A DNA stretch of 64,000 nt, from positions 180,466 to 244,465 of the forward strand of contig CBDCME010000043.1 of assembly GCA_965218865.1 (NCBI GenBank), in the 5' to 3' direction. Position numbers and translations under genes: made by a program. Positions within the stretch are counted from its first letter, which is position 1; each line of letters starts with the position of its first letter. Of this stretch, positions 8,364 through 17,919 are shown one piece after another. Source of the stretch: CBDCME01 sp965218865. GTDB lineage: Bacteria > Pseudomonadota > Alphaproteobacteria > JAAXGF01. The notes beneath the pieces are model-generated. The model was not told the origin of the DNA. It did no database searches and saw nothing but the letters and a program-made list of their open reading frames with translations.

Positions 8364-9227
8364 ATGAAGTACCTCGCCATCGTTCTTGCCTCGCTATTTG
8401 TCGCCGCGCCCGTGAAAAGCGGAGAGCCACTTCCTCCTGGTGGTCTCGATTGCGGGCACTGCCCCGCCTTGGAATTCGATCGGCTCGTCACTCTGCTGGG
8501 CGACGAGGTTCTCAGGGAGATGGTATGCCGGGTGTCGTATGAACGCTACACACCGGAGAGTCTGGGTTACGCGTTAGGTATCCCCAAGGCACAAGTCATG
8601 CGGCGGATCGATACCTTGCGCGGATGGGGATTGACGCGCCTGACGGCGACCGATTGGGGAACGACGGTCGTCGAGCCGCTCCCCGGCCAAGGCGCCGGAA
8701 CGCTCCGGCGGTGGGCATTCAGATATTGCCCCCAGGACGGCGTCTGCGCGGTAGCGAGCGCCAACGAAGACGCCAGCAAGGACACGAACACGGATAGAGC
8801 CATCAGCGATGGCGGCACCCATGGGCACGGCGGCACGTCCGACAAGGGGAAGGCGACGATCGAATCCCTCAGCGCCGTCACCCTCTTCACCCACGACATG
8901 AGGCGAGCGGTGCGCTTCTACCTGGCCCTCGGCTTCGAGGTCGTCAACGGGGGTGCCGAGGCCGGCTTTACCAGCTTTCGCACCGGCCAGAGCTACCTCA
9001 ACTTGACGAAGGTGCAACCCCACCGGCGCTGGTCGTCGTGGGGACGGGTCGTCATCCATGTGACAGACGTGGACGCCTTCTACCGCCGTGCCGTCGCCCA
9101 GGGGCTGGGCCCTCCTCACCGCCCCAGTGACGCCCCTTGGGGCGAGCGCTACTTCCACCTCACCGACCCGGACAAACACGAGATCAGCTTCGCCCAACCC
9201 TTGAACGCCGATAAGGTCGAGCGTTAG
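8364..9227 (+). CDS. Signal peptide + winged-helix-like module fused to VOC (glyoxalase-fold) domain
   Basis: 287 residues from ATG 8364. Residues 1-20 form a signal peptide (MKYLAIVLASLFVAAPVKSG). Residues about 35-125 closely match the N-terminal module of the protein at 2340-3443: EFDRLVTLLGDEVLREMVCR, then SYERYTPESLGYALG, TLRGWGLTRL, and RRWAFRYCP. A low-complexity Ser/Asp/His/Gly linker follows. From about residue 175 there is a VOC domain (SAVTLFTHDMRRAVRFYLAL, GFEVVNGG, YFHLTDPDKHEISFAQPL). VOC proteins include glyoxalases, dioxygenases and drug-binding proteins; the reaction is not evident. There is no internal start before the VOC domain. Confidence 0.75.
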   Translation: MKYLAIVLASLFVAAPVKSGEPLPPGGLDCGHCPALEFDRLVTLLGDEVLREMVCRVSYERYTPESLGYALGIPKAQVMRRIDTLRGWGLTRLTATDWGTTVVEPLPGQGAGTLRRWAFRYCPQDGVCAVASANEDASKDTNTDRAISDGGTHGHGGTSDKGKATIESLSAVTLFTHDMRRAVRFYLALGFEVVNGGAEAGFTSFRTGQSYLNLTKVQPHRRWSSWGRVVIHVTDVDAFYRRAVAQGLGPPHRPSDAPWGERYFHLTDPDKHEISFAQPLNADKVER

Positions 9228-9692
9228 CCGTTCGTTGGCGGGCACGCACAGAGCTGGTCCTGGATAAGCTCGACAGGTTGCCCGGCCCCGTGGAGCACTC
9301 GGTAATCCCGTTTTATGTTCATGAATTTCAAGGCCTCGAAACTTCGCTCCATGCCCGTTCCGCCAATGACAAACGGATCAACGACCTCGAACAGCCTCTA
9401 CGATCGAGGCATGGGTCTCGGGGTTCGATTCCTTCAATACGATGAGGAGGTTCACGTCGGATTTGACGGCGACGAAGTCCCCGCGAACCACGCGAGGATG
9501 CACGAATAGAGATTGTCGCCGCCTCACCCTTCTGATCCCATCCTGTGCCGGCAAGCCCCGAGCACGTAGAGAAGCATGGACCACCAGGCCAACCCCCGTC
9601 CGCGGACCCGCATCACTTTGGAAGCTTGACCTTCGAATGCCGATTAGAGAAGACTGTTAGAAAGAAAAATTCCGTTCAAGAACTTCCAAAAA
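9228..9692. other. Gene-poor stretch with a possible decayed nucleotidyltransferase on the minus strand
   Basis: A minus-strand frame (complement of about 9378-9584) contains VVRGDFVAVKSDVNLLIVLK. This resembles the GS...RGD...SDxDLL core of MNT-type nucleotidyltransferases, but the GS pair is lost and the second Asp is Asn. The frame ends early. Best read as a remnant or chance. Confidence 0.25.
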
Positions 9693-9992
9693 ATGACACC
9701 AAGGATATCGTTTTCTGAAAAAGGCCGCCGCCGACTGAAAATATTGTTGGGCCTGCTTGGGGGTGGGACCTGCGCGATTTTCTTGGCGCTAGCCGTGGTG
9801 GTTCTCGGAGCGCCTTACAACCCATTCTGGTGGTTGGTCATGGCGGTGATACTTGTCGCATCTTTCGTGCTGCCTTCCTTTTTAGTGCGGCCGATAGAGT
9901 GGCTCGTCAAAGGCCATGCGACCTTGTTCGCCGCGATCGTCCTGGGTTTCATCGCGATCCTGACGTACTTGGTCTGGAGGATACAGCAGTAG
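9693..9992 (+). CDS. Small inner-membrane protein, unknown function
   Basis: 99 residues. A basic N-terminus (KGRRRLK) precedes three predicted membrane segments (about 18-40, 46-65 and 75-95; for example FLALAVVVLG, VMAVILVASFVLP, and FAAIVLGFIAILTYLVW). No catalytic motif is seen and the family is not recognised. It stands alone between degraded sequence on both sides. Confidence 0.55.
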   Translation: MTPRISFSEKGRRRLKILLGLLGGGTCAIFLALAVVVLGAPYNPFWWLVMAVILVASFVLPSFLVRPIEWLVKGHATLFAAIVLGFIAILTYLVWRIQQ

Positions 9993-10011
9993 GCAAAACC
10001 CCGTTCGCCCC

Positions 10012-10131
10012 ATGAATCGTCAAAATCGTACGATCGGGCGAAGCAATTCGATAGTACAAACTACGCTTTCGGAAAATATTACTTCCATTCTTGAGGAAGC
10101 GCAGGAGATAATTGAGGACTGGGAGCGATAA
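10012..10131 (+). CDS. Possible 39-residue acidic peptide
   Basis: ATG 10012 to TAA 10129-10131, too short for the usual cutoffs. The C-terminal half is strongly helical and acidic (ENITSILEEAQEIIEDWER). No good ribosome-binding site is seen. It may be the start of a lost gene. Confidence 0.2.
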   Translation: MNRQNRTIGRSNSIVQTTLSENITSILEEAQEIIEDWER

Positions 10132-10169
10132 GAATCCGATGCATTGGCGCGGAATCTGGTTCGCACGAT

Positions 10170-10266
10170 TCCCTCGTCAGGAGAGCAAAATTTCCACGTC
10201 ACCGATCCGGACAAGCTCGCACGAAGCTTCGCCCGGCCCCTGGGCGCCGCAGAGGTCGAACCATAG
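10170..10266 (+). pseudogene. Remnant of a third VOC-fusion paralogue (C-terminus only)
   Basis: The frame reads FHVTDPDKLARSFARPLGAA and ends EVEP, then TAG at 10264-10266. It closely resembles the end of the VOC fusion at 8364-9227 (FHLTDPDKHEISFAQPLNAD). Nothing of the rest of that protein is left upstream, so this is a deletion relic of a paralogue. Confidence 0.55.
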
Positions 10267-10311
10267 GGGTGGGGTCTTCCACGGCGGCGGCGTCGGAAAA
10301 TATCCCTATAG

Positions 10312-10330
10312 AAAACGCAATCGGCGTTTT
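10312..10330. terminator. Stem-loop downstream of the STAND NTPase gene
   Basis: Perfect seven-base stem AAAACGC / GCGTTTT with a five-base loop, 24 bases past the stop of the minus-strand gene at 10354. The stem's own T-run makes it a plausible, possibly bidirectional, terminator. Confidence 0.45.
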
Positions 10331-10353
10331 AGGCACGCGCCGACATCCCGTGG

Positions 10354-13300
10354 TCAGTTCTTCTCCGCTTCCTTATCGCGTTTCTCGGCACGGAGTTCTT
10401 CCAACGCCGCGACGACATCTTTCTCCCACGGAAACGGCTCGTCCTTGCTCGGGTCGTAGACGGGCGTTTCGGGTGGCGCCACCCCGAGGTCCCTTAGCAG
10501 CGCGCACTCCTGGTCGAGCTCATAGCGGTACACATAGGGTTCGCCGTCGGCAATGGCCCAGCGATGGGCGCGAAGCGCGTGCTTCTCGGCCTTATCTCGG
10601 TCGCCCAACGCGTCCCAAAGCGTCGCGACCGAAAGCGCTGACCGATCCGGTTTTCCGCTCAAACGCTCGGCCTCCTCGCGCGCATTCGCGCCCTCCCCGG
10701 CCCGCAACTTGGCAAGCGCGAGATAGGCCTCTGAACCCGGTTCATCCTGCCCGACTTCACGGGCCATGCGCACTGCTTCCCGGAGACTTTCGATGGCGGG
10801 CGTGATTTCGCCGCGCTTGAGGTGCCACCGACCGCGAAGATTGTGAAGATTGCGGACAAGTGAACGGCTATGCCCCGCGCGCGCAAGGTTTTCGGCTTTG
10901 GTTAGATCCTCCTCGCGCAATTCGCCGTATTCATACCGGAATTTAGCGAACCAATACTCCGCTTCGCCCGACCGATAAATTTCGCGCGGCCAGTTGCGCC
11001 CCATGGGATCGAGTCTTCGCCACTCCGCCTCCGCCTCCGGGATAAGGCCCATATCCACGAAGACGGCGAAAAAATTGAACCGCGCCGTGAATAGGTTTCG
11101 CTTACCAATCAGCCCAGCAAAGTCCTGTATGTTCACCAATAAACGTTTCCGTGCCGCCTGGCGGCCTCGAATGCGGCACGCGTCCGCAACGTTTGCCACT
11201 TCGACCAGAAAGTTTGACCAGTCCTTCCGCCTGCATTCGATCCGGATGGCTTGGCTAAACAAATCGATCGCTTCATCCGTGCGGCCGAGGTTTCGAAGCG
11301 AAACACCTGCAAGATTCGCGGCAAAAGACGTGTCGAATTCATTCCACGCCTCGATGCGGGCGCTCCAACCGCCTGGAAAAAACGGCTGGAGAAGTGAAAC
11401 CAGCTCCGCAACGGCGGTCAGGTTGTACAGAAGCGCAACCGACAGATCCCCGTACAGCGTGTCGAAGGCGTCTTCGAACCGACCCATCTGCAAGAGTCCG
11501 CGAACGAGTTGTAGGCCGATGGCGACGTCTTCGAGCGTCTCCGCTTGCTCGTAGGGGTCATGCGTTTGTTGGGAAAAATGGTCCACGACTCGTTGGCCGA
11601 GTGTCTCTTTTTCCTCGCTCCGCAGGCGGCCGACGGCGACTCCACGAACGACCGGATGTAGGTCGTAGCGCTTTTCGCGCGCATCGTATTGCAACAGACC
11701 ACGCCTTTCGAGATCGCGCACGGTCTCCACTAGCTTAGTTTCGGCCGCGCCCACCTCCGGATCTTGAACCGCCTCAGGTTCCAGCAGAAGGTGCGGGTTG
11801 AATGCGCTAATGGTTTCGTAATCGACGGCGCCGTAGAGCAGGGCCAGAGTCGAAAGCAGCTTGCGGCTTGTCTCGGAAAGCGCGTCGAAAGCCGATTCGA
11901 GAATGTTGTTGCGCCGAGCGACGAGATCGAGCTCGGCGAGGTTCAGGCTCCCCCCAAAGGCTGGAACGGCCGCCCATCGGTCGAAATTCCCGCGGTCGAG
12001 AAGGTAGTCGTTGATCAGTCCGGCCAACGCTCCGATGACGAGCGGATGACAATCGCAGTTTTCTTGCAGGTAAGCCCGGATCGTTTCCGACGTCCCGGTT
12101 ACGCCACAGGCGCGAATCATCTCCTCCGCATCCGGCGGGCGAAGCCCCGGCAAGGGATCGCAGCGGACTCCCGGACGGGGCATGCGTGATGGGTTCAGCA
12201 GAGCGAGCGGAGTGAGACGCGAGGTCACCAGCAGTTTAGAGGGCTCCGCGATTGCGAGCCTGCGCAGCAATTCGTCGTCCTCGCTCCGGATCGCGGCGCA
12301 GGGCTCGCGATCCGCGATCTGATCGCCAGCGGTGTCGGCTTCCTCGTCGCGCAGTTGGGCCGCATCAAAGCGGTTGTAGGCCACGAGAACGCGTTCGAGG
12401 CCATCCAGGACCAACAGCCAGGGACGTGCGTTCAGCTCGGCCATGAGCCGTTCTGCCAGTTCCGGCGCCTTTTTCTTCCAAAAGTCGTCGACGGGATGGG
12501 TAGTCATGTAGGCGGGCGCGTGACGGCAAAAATCGGCCATCACCGCGCTCTTTTCATAGAAGGAGTACCAGAATCGGCCGGCCCAATCCTCTCTCACGGT
12601 GGGCGCAATCCTGGTCACCCATTCCCAGGTTAAGATGCTCTTGCCAGACCCGCCAATCGCCTCAAAAAGGAACACCGGATGGGGATCAGCGGCGGACGCC
12701 CAGTCCGAAAGCGTCTCTAGCTGAGACGTACGGCCGACAAACTTGTGGGACCCCGCGTAGCGCGGAACCGCGACGAAATGGGGCCGAGAAGCGATAGCAT
12801 CCCCGGCGCCCGTCGGTGCCTCCGCAGGCTCAACCTTTGGAGTGTCTTCCAGATGGCTCTGTTCATCGAGGAATTGTCGAAGCTTTGCGACGGCGTTGAG
12901 CGACGCCAATTTGAATTCGTCGAGACTGTTGAAGATCTCAAAGACTCGCTCGATCTCGCTGCCTTCGTGCATCTGCTTTGCACGCTCTCGAAACGCATCG
13001 AGCTTACGCTCCTTTTCCGGATCTTTTTCAACATCGCGCTTCGTGACGCGATACTCTTCCCCCATGATGAACAGAAGGATCGGCCGATCGAGACGGAGCG
13101 CTTCGTTGAACTCAAGTTCCGTAATGGAGAGGCTGTTTGGATTCCGTTTGGGACAAAAGGGCGTTTGCCCGTATTTGTGACTGATGACGCCGATATACGC
13201 TGCACCGTCTCGTACGAACGCGAGAGACGAATCTATGACGTCGGCGTCCACCCTCGCGCCGTCGTTCTCCATGGCGACGTCGACCAAGCCTTGATGCTTT

Positions 13301-13398
13301 AACGCCTCAATCACGGCCCGCCGGTGGGCGGCGAGGTCCGTGAAGGTGCTGGACACCATGACGCCTTGAAACGAGCGCGGCGGGTGAAGATCTGTCAT
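10354..13398 (-). CDS. DUF4062-STAND NTPase-TPR protein (NLR-like, candidate defence protein)
   Basis: About 1014 residues from ATG 13398; a TTG at 13512 would add 38. The N-terminal 110 residues match DUF4062 (FQGVMVSSTFTDLAAHRRAV, then YIGVISHKYGQ). Next is a STAND-type ATPase: P-loop GGSGKS near residue 250 and Walker B LLVLDGLERVL, followed by a winged-helix region (YDLHPVVRGVAV). The C-terminal 350 residues look like TPR-type helices (RNLGRTDEAIDLFSQAIR, EAYLALAKLRAGEG). STAND proteins sense a ligand through C-terminal repeats and activate an N-terminal effector. DUF4062-STAND architectures are associated with predicted bacterial immunity and conflict systems. The gene stands alone, divergent from the hydrolase at 13564. 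The trigger and effector activity are inference. Confidence 0.82.
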   Translation of the reverse strand: MTDLHPPRSFQGVMVSSTFTDLAAHRRAVIEALKHQGLVDVAMENDGARVDADVIDSSLAFVRDGAAYIGVISHKYGQTPFCPKRNPNSLSITELEFNEALRLDRPILLFIMGEEYRVTKRDVEKDPEKERKLDAFRERAKQMHEGSEIERVFEIFNSLDEFKLASLNAVAKLRQFLDEQSHLEDTPKVEPAEAPTGAGDAIASRPHFVAVPRYAGSHKFVGRTSQLETLSDWASAADPHPVFLFEAIGGSGKSILTWEWVTRIAPTVREDWAGRFWYSFYEKSAVMADFCRHAPAYMTTHPVDDFWKKKAPELAERLMAELNARPWLLVLDGLERVLVAYNRFDAAQLRDEEADTAGDQIADREPCAAIRSEDDELLRRLAIAEPSKLLVTSRLTPLALLNPSRMPRPGVRCDPLPGLRPPDAEEMIRACGVTGTSETIRAYLQENCDCHPLVIGALAGLINDYLLDRGNFDRWAAVPAFGGSLNLAELDLVARRNNILESAFDALSETSRKLLSTLALLYGAVDYETISAFNPHLLLEPEAVQDPEVGAAETKLVETVRDLERRGLLQYDAREKRYDLHPVVRGVAVGRLRSEEKETLGQRVVDHFSQQTHDPYEQAETLEDVAIGLQLVRGLLQMGRFEDAFDTLYGDLSVALLYNLTAVAELVSLLQPFFPGGWSARIEAWNEFDTSFAANLAGVSLRNLGRTDEAIDLFSQAIRIECRRKDWSNFLVEVANVADACRIRGRQAARKRLLVNIQDFAGLIGKRNLFTARFNFFAVFVDMGLIPEAEAEWRRLDPMGRNWPREIYRSGEAEYWFAKFRYEYGELREEDLTKAENLARAGHSRSLVRNLHNLRGRWHLKRGEITPAIESLREAVRMAREVGQDEPGSEAYLALAKLRAGEGANAREEAERLSGKPDRSALSVATLWDALGDRDKAEKHALRAHRWAIADGEPYVYRYELDQECALLRDLGVAPPETPVYDPSKDEPFPWEKDVVAALEELRAEKRDKEAEKN

Positions 13399-13563
13399 CG
13401 GAACATCGCGTGAGCGGCGGCAGTCTAAATTCAAGTACAAAGTGTAATCTTGCCACGTACGCACAGCTGAATCCAATTTTTCTAGTTTCGTGAAGGCAGA
13501 CTGACGTTCCAATTATCAATAATCTGCCGCGGAATCTGAATTTCACGAGCGGGATCCCGAGGT

Positions 13564-14499
13564 TTGGCAAAGACGGTATTGGTGATACACGGCGGCGCGG
13601 GGCGATTGCCGCGAGGGAAGGTGCGGGACCCGTGGCGGCGGGGCTATGAACTGGGGCTTACGGAGGCTCTGGGGGCCGGTCAACGCATTCTTCGCAAGGG
13701 GGGGAGCGCGGTGAACGCGGTGACGGAAGCGGTGGCGGTTTTGGAGGACATCGAGGTTTTCAATGCCGGCAAGGCGGCGGTTCTTTGCGCGGACGGGAGC
13801 GTTGAACTCAGTGCTGCGGTCATGCGGGGTCGGGACCTCGCCGTCGGCGCGATGGCCGGTCTCAAACGGACCAAGAACCCCGTGGGCGCGGCGAGAGCGA
13901 TTATGGATTGCGCCCATGGGTTGCTGTTCGGCGCCGAGGCGGATGGGTACGCGGAGTCGAAAGGTCTGGAGATCGTGCCAGCGGAATATTTCGTGACGCC
14001 ACAACGGAAACGTCAGTGGGAAGCCGGCAAAACCGGCGTGGCCCACGGTGACCAAGAAGAAGCGGGCGCGACGGTCGGCGCCGTCGCTCGAGACCGCAGA
14101 GGCCACCTCGCCGCCGCGACATCGACGGGGGGACTCGTCAATCAGTTGCCGGGTCGGGTCGGCGATACGCCGGTGGTCGGCGCGGGCACCTGGGCCGATG
14201 ACGCCGTCTGCGCCGTCAGCGCGACGGGAAAGGGCGATGCCTTCGCCCGAATCGCTTTTGCCCGGCGGGTTGCCGATCTGATCGAGATCGGCGGCTTGTC
14301 GGCGCTGGACGCGGCCTCCGCGGCGCTCCAGGACGTCCGTGGAGTCAAGGGGATCGGCGGCTGCATTCTAATCGACGCGGCGGGAAACATCGTTCTCCCC
14401 TTCAACAGTCCCCACATGCTGCGTGGTTGGGTGATCGGCGATGACCCAGCCAAAGTTGCGATACTACCGTACGAAACAACGAAAATCGAAGAACCCTGA
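13564..14499 (+). CDS. Isoaspartyl peptidase / L-asparaginase family hydrolase (Ntn fold)
   Basis: 311 residues from TTG 13564 (MAKTVLVIHGGAGRLPRG). Family motifs are HGGAG at the N-terminus, FNAGKAAVL, the autocleavage site GATVGAVARD with Thr about 170 as the predicted nucleophile, and AAATSTGGLVNQLPGRVGD. It would autoprocess into two chains and hydrolyse isoaspartyl dipeptides or asparagine. Family members usually read HGTVGAVA at the cleavage site; here the preceding residues are EEAGA. No ATG lies near the conserved start, so TTG or a further upstream start is used. Confidence 0.85.
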   Translation: MAKTVLVIHGGAGRLPRGKVRDPWRRGYELGLTEALGAGQRILRKGGSAVNAVTEAVAVLEDIEVFNAGKAAVLCADGSVELSAAVMRGRDLAVGAMAGLKRTKNPVGAARAIMDCAHGLLFGAEADGYAESKGLEIVPAEYFVTPQRKRQWEAGKTGVAHGDQEEAGATVGAVARDRRGHLAAATSTGGLVNQLPGRVGDTPVVGAGTWADDAVCAVSATGKGDAFARIAFARRVADLIEIGGLSALDAASAALQDVRGVKGIGGCILIDAAGNIVLPFNSPHMLRGWVIGDDPAKVAILPYETTKIEEP

Positions 14500-14595
14500 T
14501 CCGCCTGGCGCGCGCTCGGTGACCGTCCGTCCGCCCGGAAAGCGGCTCGGGGTCCGGGCCCAGCGTGATCGCAAAGGGGGTTCTTGAAAATTTAA

Positions 14596-15623
14596 GGCTC
14601 AGTTCGCATTTGGTATGCATTGTGGTAGAATGTTCCCGGTTTGTTTAGGGGAGCGAGGAGATGGATCACGAGCGGTTTCGAGACTGGCTTTCGCATGTGG
14701 ACGGGCTGACGCCGGCCCAGCGCGAGGAGGTGATGGCGGCCCTGTCGGGACGGCCGGAGGGCGCGGCCTCGCTGGCGGCGATCGAACTCGGCGTGGACGA
14801 AGCGCGGCGCTGCCCGCATTGCGGCAGCGGCGGGGCGGTCTCGCGCGGCAAGGCGCGCGGTCTGCGCCGCTACCGGTGCAAGGCTTGCGGGAAGACATTC
14901 GGCGCGCTGACCGGTACGCCGCTTTCGGGCCTGCACCGCAAGGAGCGCTGGCTGTCCTTCGGCAAGGCCCTGGCGCAAGGGGAAACGGTGCGCGCCTCGG
15001 CGCGGCGGTGCGGCATTGCGCCGAGCACGGCGTTTCGCTGGCGCCACCGCTTCCTTGAGGCGGTCCGGCAAGCCCCGGACCGGCTCGGCGGGATCGTCGA
15101 GGCCGACGAGACCTTCGTGCTCGAAAGCCGGAAGGGAGACCGGAAACTGGACCGCAAGCCACGCCGGCGCGGCGGAAAAGCCGGCAAGCGCGGGATCTCT
15201 CGTGAGCAAGTGCCGGTTCTGGTCGCCGCCGACCGTGGCGGCGCAACGCTCAGCAGGACGCTGCCCACCGTCAATGCCGATAGCCTGAAGGAGGCGCTGG
15301 AACCGGTCATTGCCCCGGATGCCTTGCTCGTCTCCGACGCCAGCCGCTGTTACCCGCCCGCCGCAGCGGCGCTCGCCATCCGCCACGAGACGGTCAATCT
15401 CTCCGCCGGAGAACGGGTACGCGGCGCCCTGCACATCCAGACGGTCAACAGCCGTCATAGCCAACTCAAGGGCTTCCTGCGACGCTACCGCGGCATCGCC
15501 ACCAAGTATCTCGACAGTTACCTGCGCTGGTTCCATCTCATCGAACTCGCCGACCGACCGACCCCGAGAGCATGCTTGGCCGCAGCCATGGCGAAGCCAT
15601 GCATACGGTTCACGAACTGAGCC
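14596..15623 (+). mobile_element. IS1595-family element (complete, with 8-bp duplication)
   Basis: 1028 bp bounded by inverted repeats GGCTCAGTTCG / CGAACTGAGCC. It is flanked by a perfect 8-bp target duplication AAATTTAA (14588-14595 and 15624-15631), the size expected for IS1595. It landed between the hydrolase gene and the epimerase gene without cutting either. Confidence 0.95.
14661..15620 (+). CDS. IS1595-family transposase (ISXO2-like)
   Basis: 319 residues. It has an N-terminal zinc ribbon (CPHCGSGG, then CKACGKTFG) followed by an ISXO2-like catalytic domain (GGIVEADETFVLESRKGD, LVSDASRCY, VNSRHSQLKGFLRRYRGIA). The ATG follows GGAGCGAGGAG. The stop codon lies inside the right terminal repeat. 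It appears intact and so may be active. Confidence 0.93.
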   Translation: MDHERFRDWLSHVDGLTPAQREEVMAALSGRPEGAASLAAIELGVDEARRCPHCGSGGAVSRGKARGLRRYRCKACGKTFGALTGTPLSGLHRKERWLSFGKALAQGETVRASARRCGIAPSTAFRWRHRFLEAVRQAPDRLGGIVEADETFVLESRKGDRKLDRKPRRRGGKAGKRGISREQVPVLVAADRGGATLSRTLPTVNADSLKEALEPVIAPDALLVSDASRCYPPAAAALAIRHETVNLSAGERVRGALHIQTVNSRHSQLKGFLRRYRGIATKYLDSYLRWFHLIELADRPTPRACLAAAMAKPCIRFTN

Positions 15624-16353
15624 AAATTTAATGATTGCGGCCTAGTTTCCGGACCCAGCGATGGCGGTTTCGTTATTTTCGGCTGGATCCGTGCCATCGC
15701 CGGATTTTCCGCGCCGCGGGAATCCCGAAATCCCAGCCAGAGGAGTATTCGAGACGTGAAGATTTTCGTGACCGGCGTGGCCGGATTTATGGGCAGTCAT
15801 CTGGCGGACCGCTTTTTGGAATGCGGCCATGAAGTGGTCGGCGTGGACAACCTGATCGGCGGCGAAATCATCAACGTGCCGCCGGCAATCGAATTCTATC
15901 AGTACGACTGCTGCGACCGGAACTCGATCGCCCGTGTCTTGAAGAACTGCGACGTCGTTTATCACTGCGCGGCCACCGCTTACGAGGGACTGTCGGTGTT
16001 TTCTCCGGCGCTTGTGTCCCGCAACATCATCGACGCGACGGTCTCGGTCATCTCGGCGGCGATCGAAAATGGCGTCAAGCGAATTATCTGCTGCTCGTCC
16101 ATGGCCCGGTACGGTACCAACGAGGTTCCGTTTCGCGAGGAATATGAACCGCGCCCGCAAGACCCCTATGGAATTGCGAAGCTCGCGTCCGAACACATGC
16201 TGAGAAATTTATGTGAAGTGCACGGCGTGGAATTCGTCATCGCCGTGCCGCACAATATTATCGGACCGAGGCAAAAATTCGACGATCCCTACCGCAACGT
16301 CGCCTCGATCATGATCAACTTGATGATTCAGGGCCGCCAGCCGATCATATATA

Positions 16354-17919
16354 GTCGTCCGTGAAGAACCCTGATTTCAAGCTGAAGCGGCGATTGGGTT
16401 TGCGGTGGGGTGCGAGATGTCGCTGAGGAGCGCGGCCAGGATTTGGACAAACAAACGCCTCAGCCATTTGAGGACAAGGCGGTAGTTGTAGCCGGCGCCG
16501 GCGAGGATGGCGTTGATCTTGTCGCCGTCGCGGCCTTTGAGGAAGTTGCGCCCCAGCCTGCCATCGCTCTTGAGATGTCCGATCACGGCCTCGACGGCGG
16601 AGCGCCGCCTGAGCTCCTTCTTGATCGTCGGCGTGATGCCGCGTTTCTGGCCTGATCTAAAGACGCGGTGTTTGTTGGGGTAATCGTGGCCCTGGTATCC
16701 CTTGTCGACATAGATGCGCTCGGCCGATATCCCCGTCCAGCGTTCCATCTCTTCGATCACCTGCCTCAAGGTGTGGCCATCATAGGGATTGCCGTGGAAG
16801 GCCTTGACGTGGGCGACGAACTGGCCGCCGGGGGGGCGGGAATTGGTCGCCGCCACGGAGACCTTGCAGCCGAACTCGTACGGCTTGTGCGCCTTCCCTT
16901 TGCCGATGCATTCGACCTCGGGCGCGTGGAGCGAATAGACCTTGGGCAAGGGGTCGCGCCGCTTCTGGGTCGACACCCGCTCGGCCAGCCACAAGGGGCG
17001 GCGGAAGGTATCCCGTAGGCTCTCCTCCTGGGCCGTCTTGCGGCGGATGTCGCGGACGGTGCGCCCGAGATAGGTCTTGAGCTTGCGCAGGGCCTTGTTG
17101 GCCCGCTTGTGCTGTTTGGCATGGCGGTAGCGGCCTTGCATGATCAACGCCCTCTTGCCCAGGCGGGTATAGGACTGACGCAGGGCAATGCCGTGCTCCC
17201 GTGCCAGTCGCACCAGCCGCTCGCGGGCTCGTTGCATCAGTTTGGCGGCGGTCGGAAAGGCAATCGCCTTCTCTTGTACGGTGGTGTCCACCGTCACCCG
17301 CTCGAGGTCCTTCTCCCGCAGCGCCCCCACCCGGTGGGCCACGGCCAGGCTCTCCTGGAATACCTTCTCCAAACCTTCCGGCCCGATCCGGTCCCGCCAC
17401 CGGGTCATCGACGAGCGCTCCATGGGCAGCTCATGCTGAAAGTACTCTTCGCCGCAGAAGCACTGGAAGTATGGGTCGTAGACCCAGCGCTCGCAGACCT
17501 CCTCATCCGAGAGATCGAACATATGCTTGAGGATGTGCAGCCCAACCATCAACCGCGTCGGGACCCCCGGCCGACCCTCCTCCGAATACAAGGCTTCATA
17601 GGTCTCGTCGAAGAAAGTCCACGCGATCCGGCCCCCCAACACCACCAACTCGTGGCGCAGGTTGATGATGTTTTCGAACCGCGAGCGGAACAGGTCCTCT
17701 ATTCCCGATGACACCTTGCGCGATGGCTTCATCACAGTTCTCCAATCCCAATCGACGGGAGCAGAGAATCACGTTCCGCAACGGAAGGGAATCCCCAAAA
17801 TCAATTATTTCAAATCGCAAGCTTTTCAGGCCCAAAACCCGTTTTCTTGCAAATCCGATTACTTCGCCAAACCGAAAGAACTACCAACATCAGCCGCTTA
17901 CGCGTTCTTCACGGGCGAC
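16354..17919 (-). mobile_element. IS5-family element, copy B1 (complete, inside epimerase gene)
   Basis: 1566 bp with inverted ends GTCG(T/C)CCGTGAAGAAC, flanked by TATATA on both sides (16348-16353 and 17920-17925). The second full copy B3 is flanked by GATATA on both sides, so an AT-rich 6-bp duplication is the best reading. Confidence 0.93.
16377..17732 (-). CDS. IS5-family transposase (copy B1, intact)
   Basis: About 451 residues from ATG 17732. It has a DUF772-type N-terminal domain (GRPGVPTRLMVGLHILKHMF, then DLSDEEVCERWVYDPYFQCF) and a DDE transposase domain (VTVDTTVQEKAIAFPT, YVDKGYQGHDYP, RRRSAVEAVIGHLKSDGR). The DDE residues sit in those three blocks. Copies B2 and B3 are defective, so this is the only intact source of this transposase in the window. 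Confidence 0.92.
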   Translation of the reverse strand: MKPSRKVSSGIEDLFRSRFENIINLRHELVVLGGRIAWTFFDETYEALYSEEGRPGVPTRLMVGLHILKHMFDLSDEEVCERWVYDPYFQCFCGEEYFQHELPMERSSMTRWRDRIGPEGLEKVFQESLAVAHRVGALREKDLERVTVDTTVQEKAIAFPTAAKLMQRARERLVRLAREHGIALRQSYTRLGKRALIMQGRYRHAKQHKRANKALRKLKTYLGRTVRDIRRKTAQEESLRDTFRRPLWLAERVSTQKRRDPLPKVYSLHAPEVECIGKGKAHKPYEFGCKVSVAATNSRPPGGQFVAHVKAFHGNPYDGHTLRQVIEEMERWTGISAERIYVDKGYQGHDYPNKHRVFRSGQKRGITPTIKKELRRRSAVEAVIGHLKSDGRLGRNFLKGRDGDKINAILAGAGYNYRLVLKWLRRLFVQILAALLSDISHPTANPIAASA

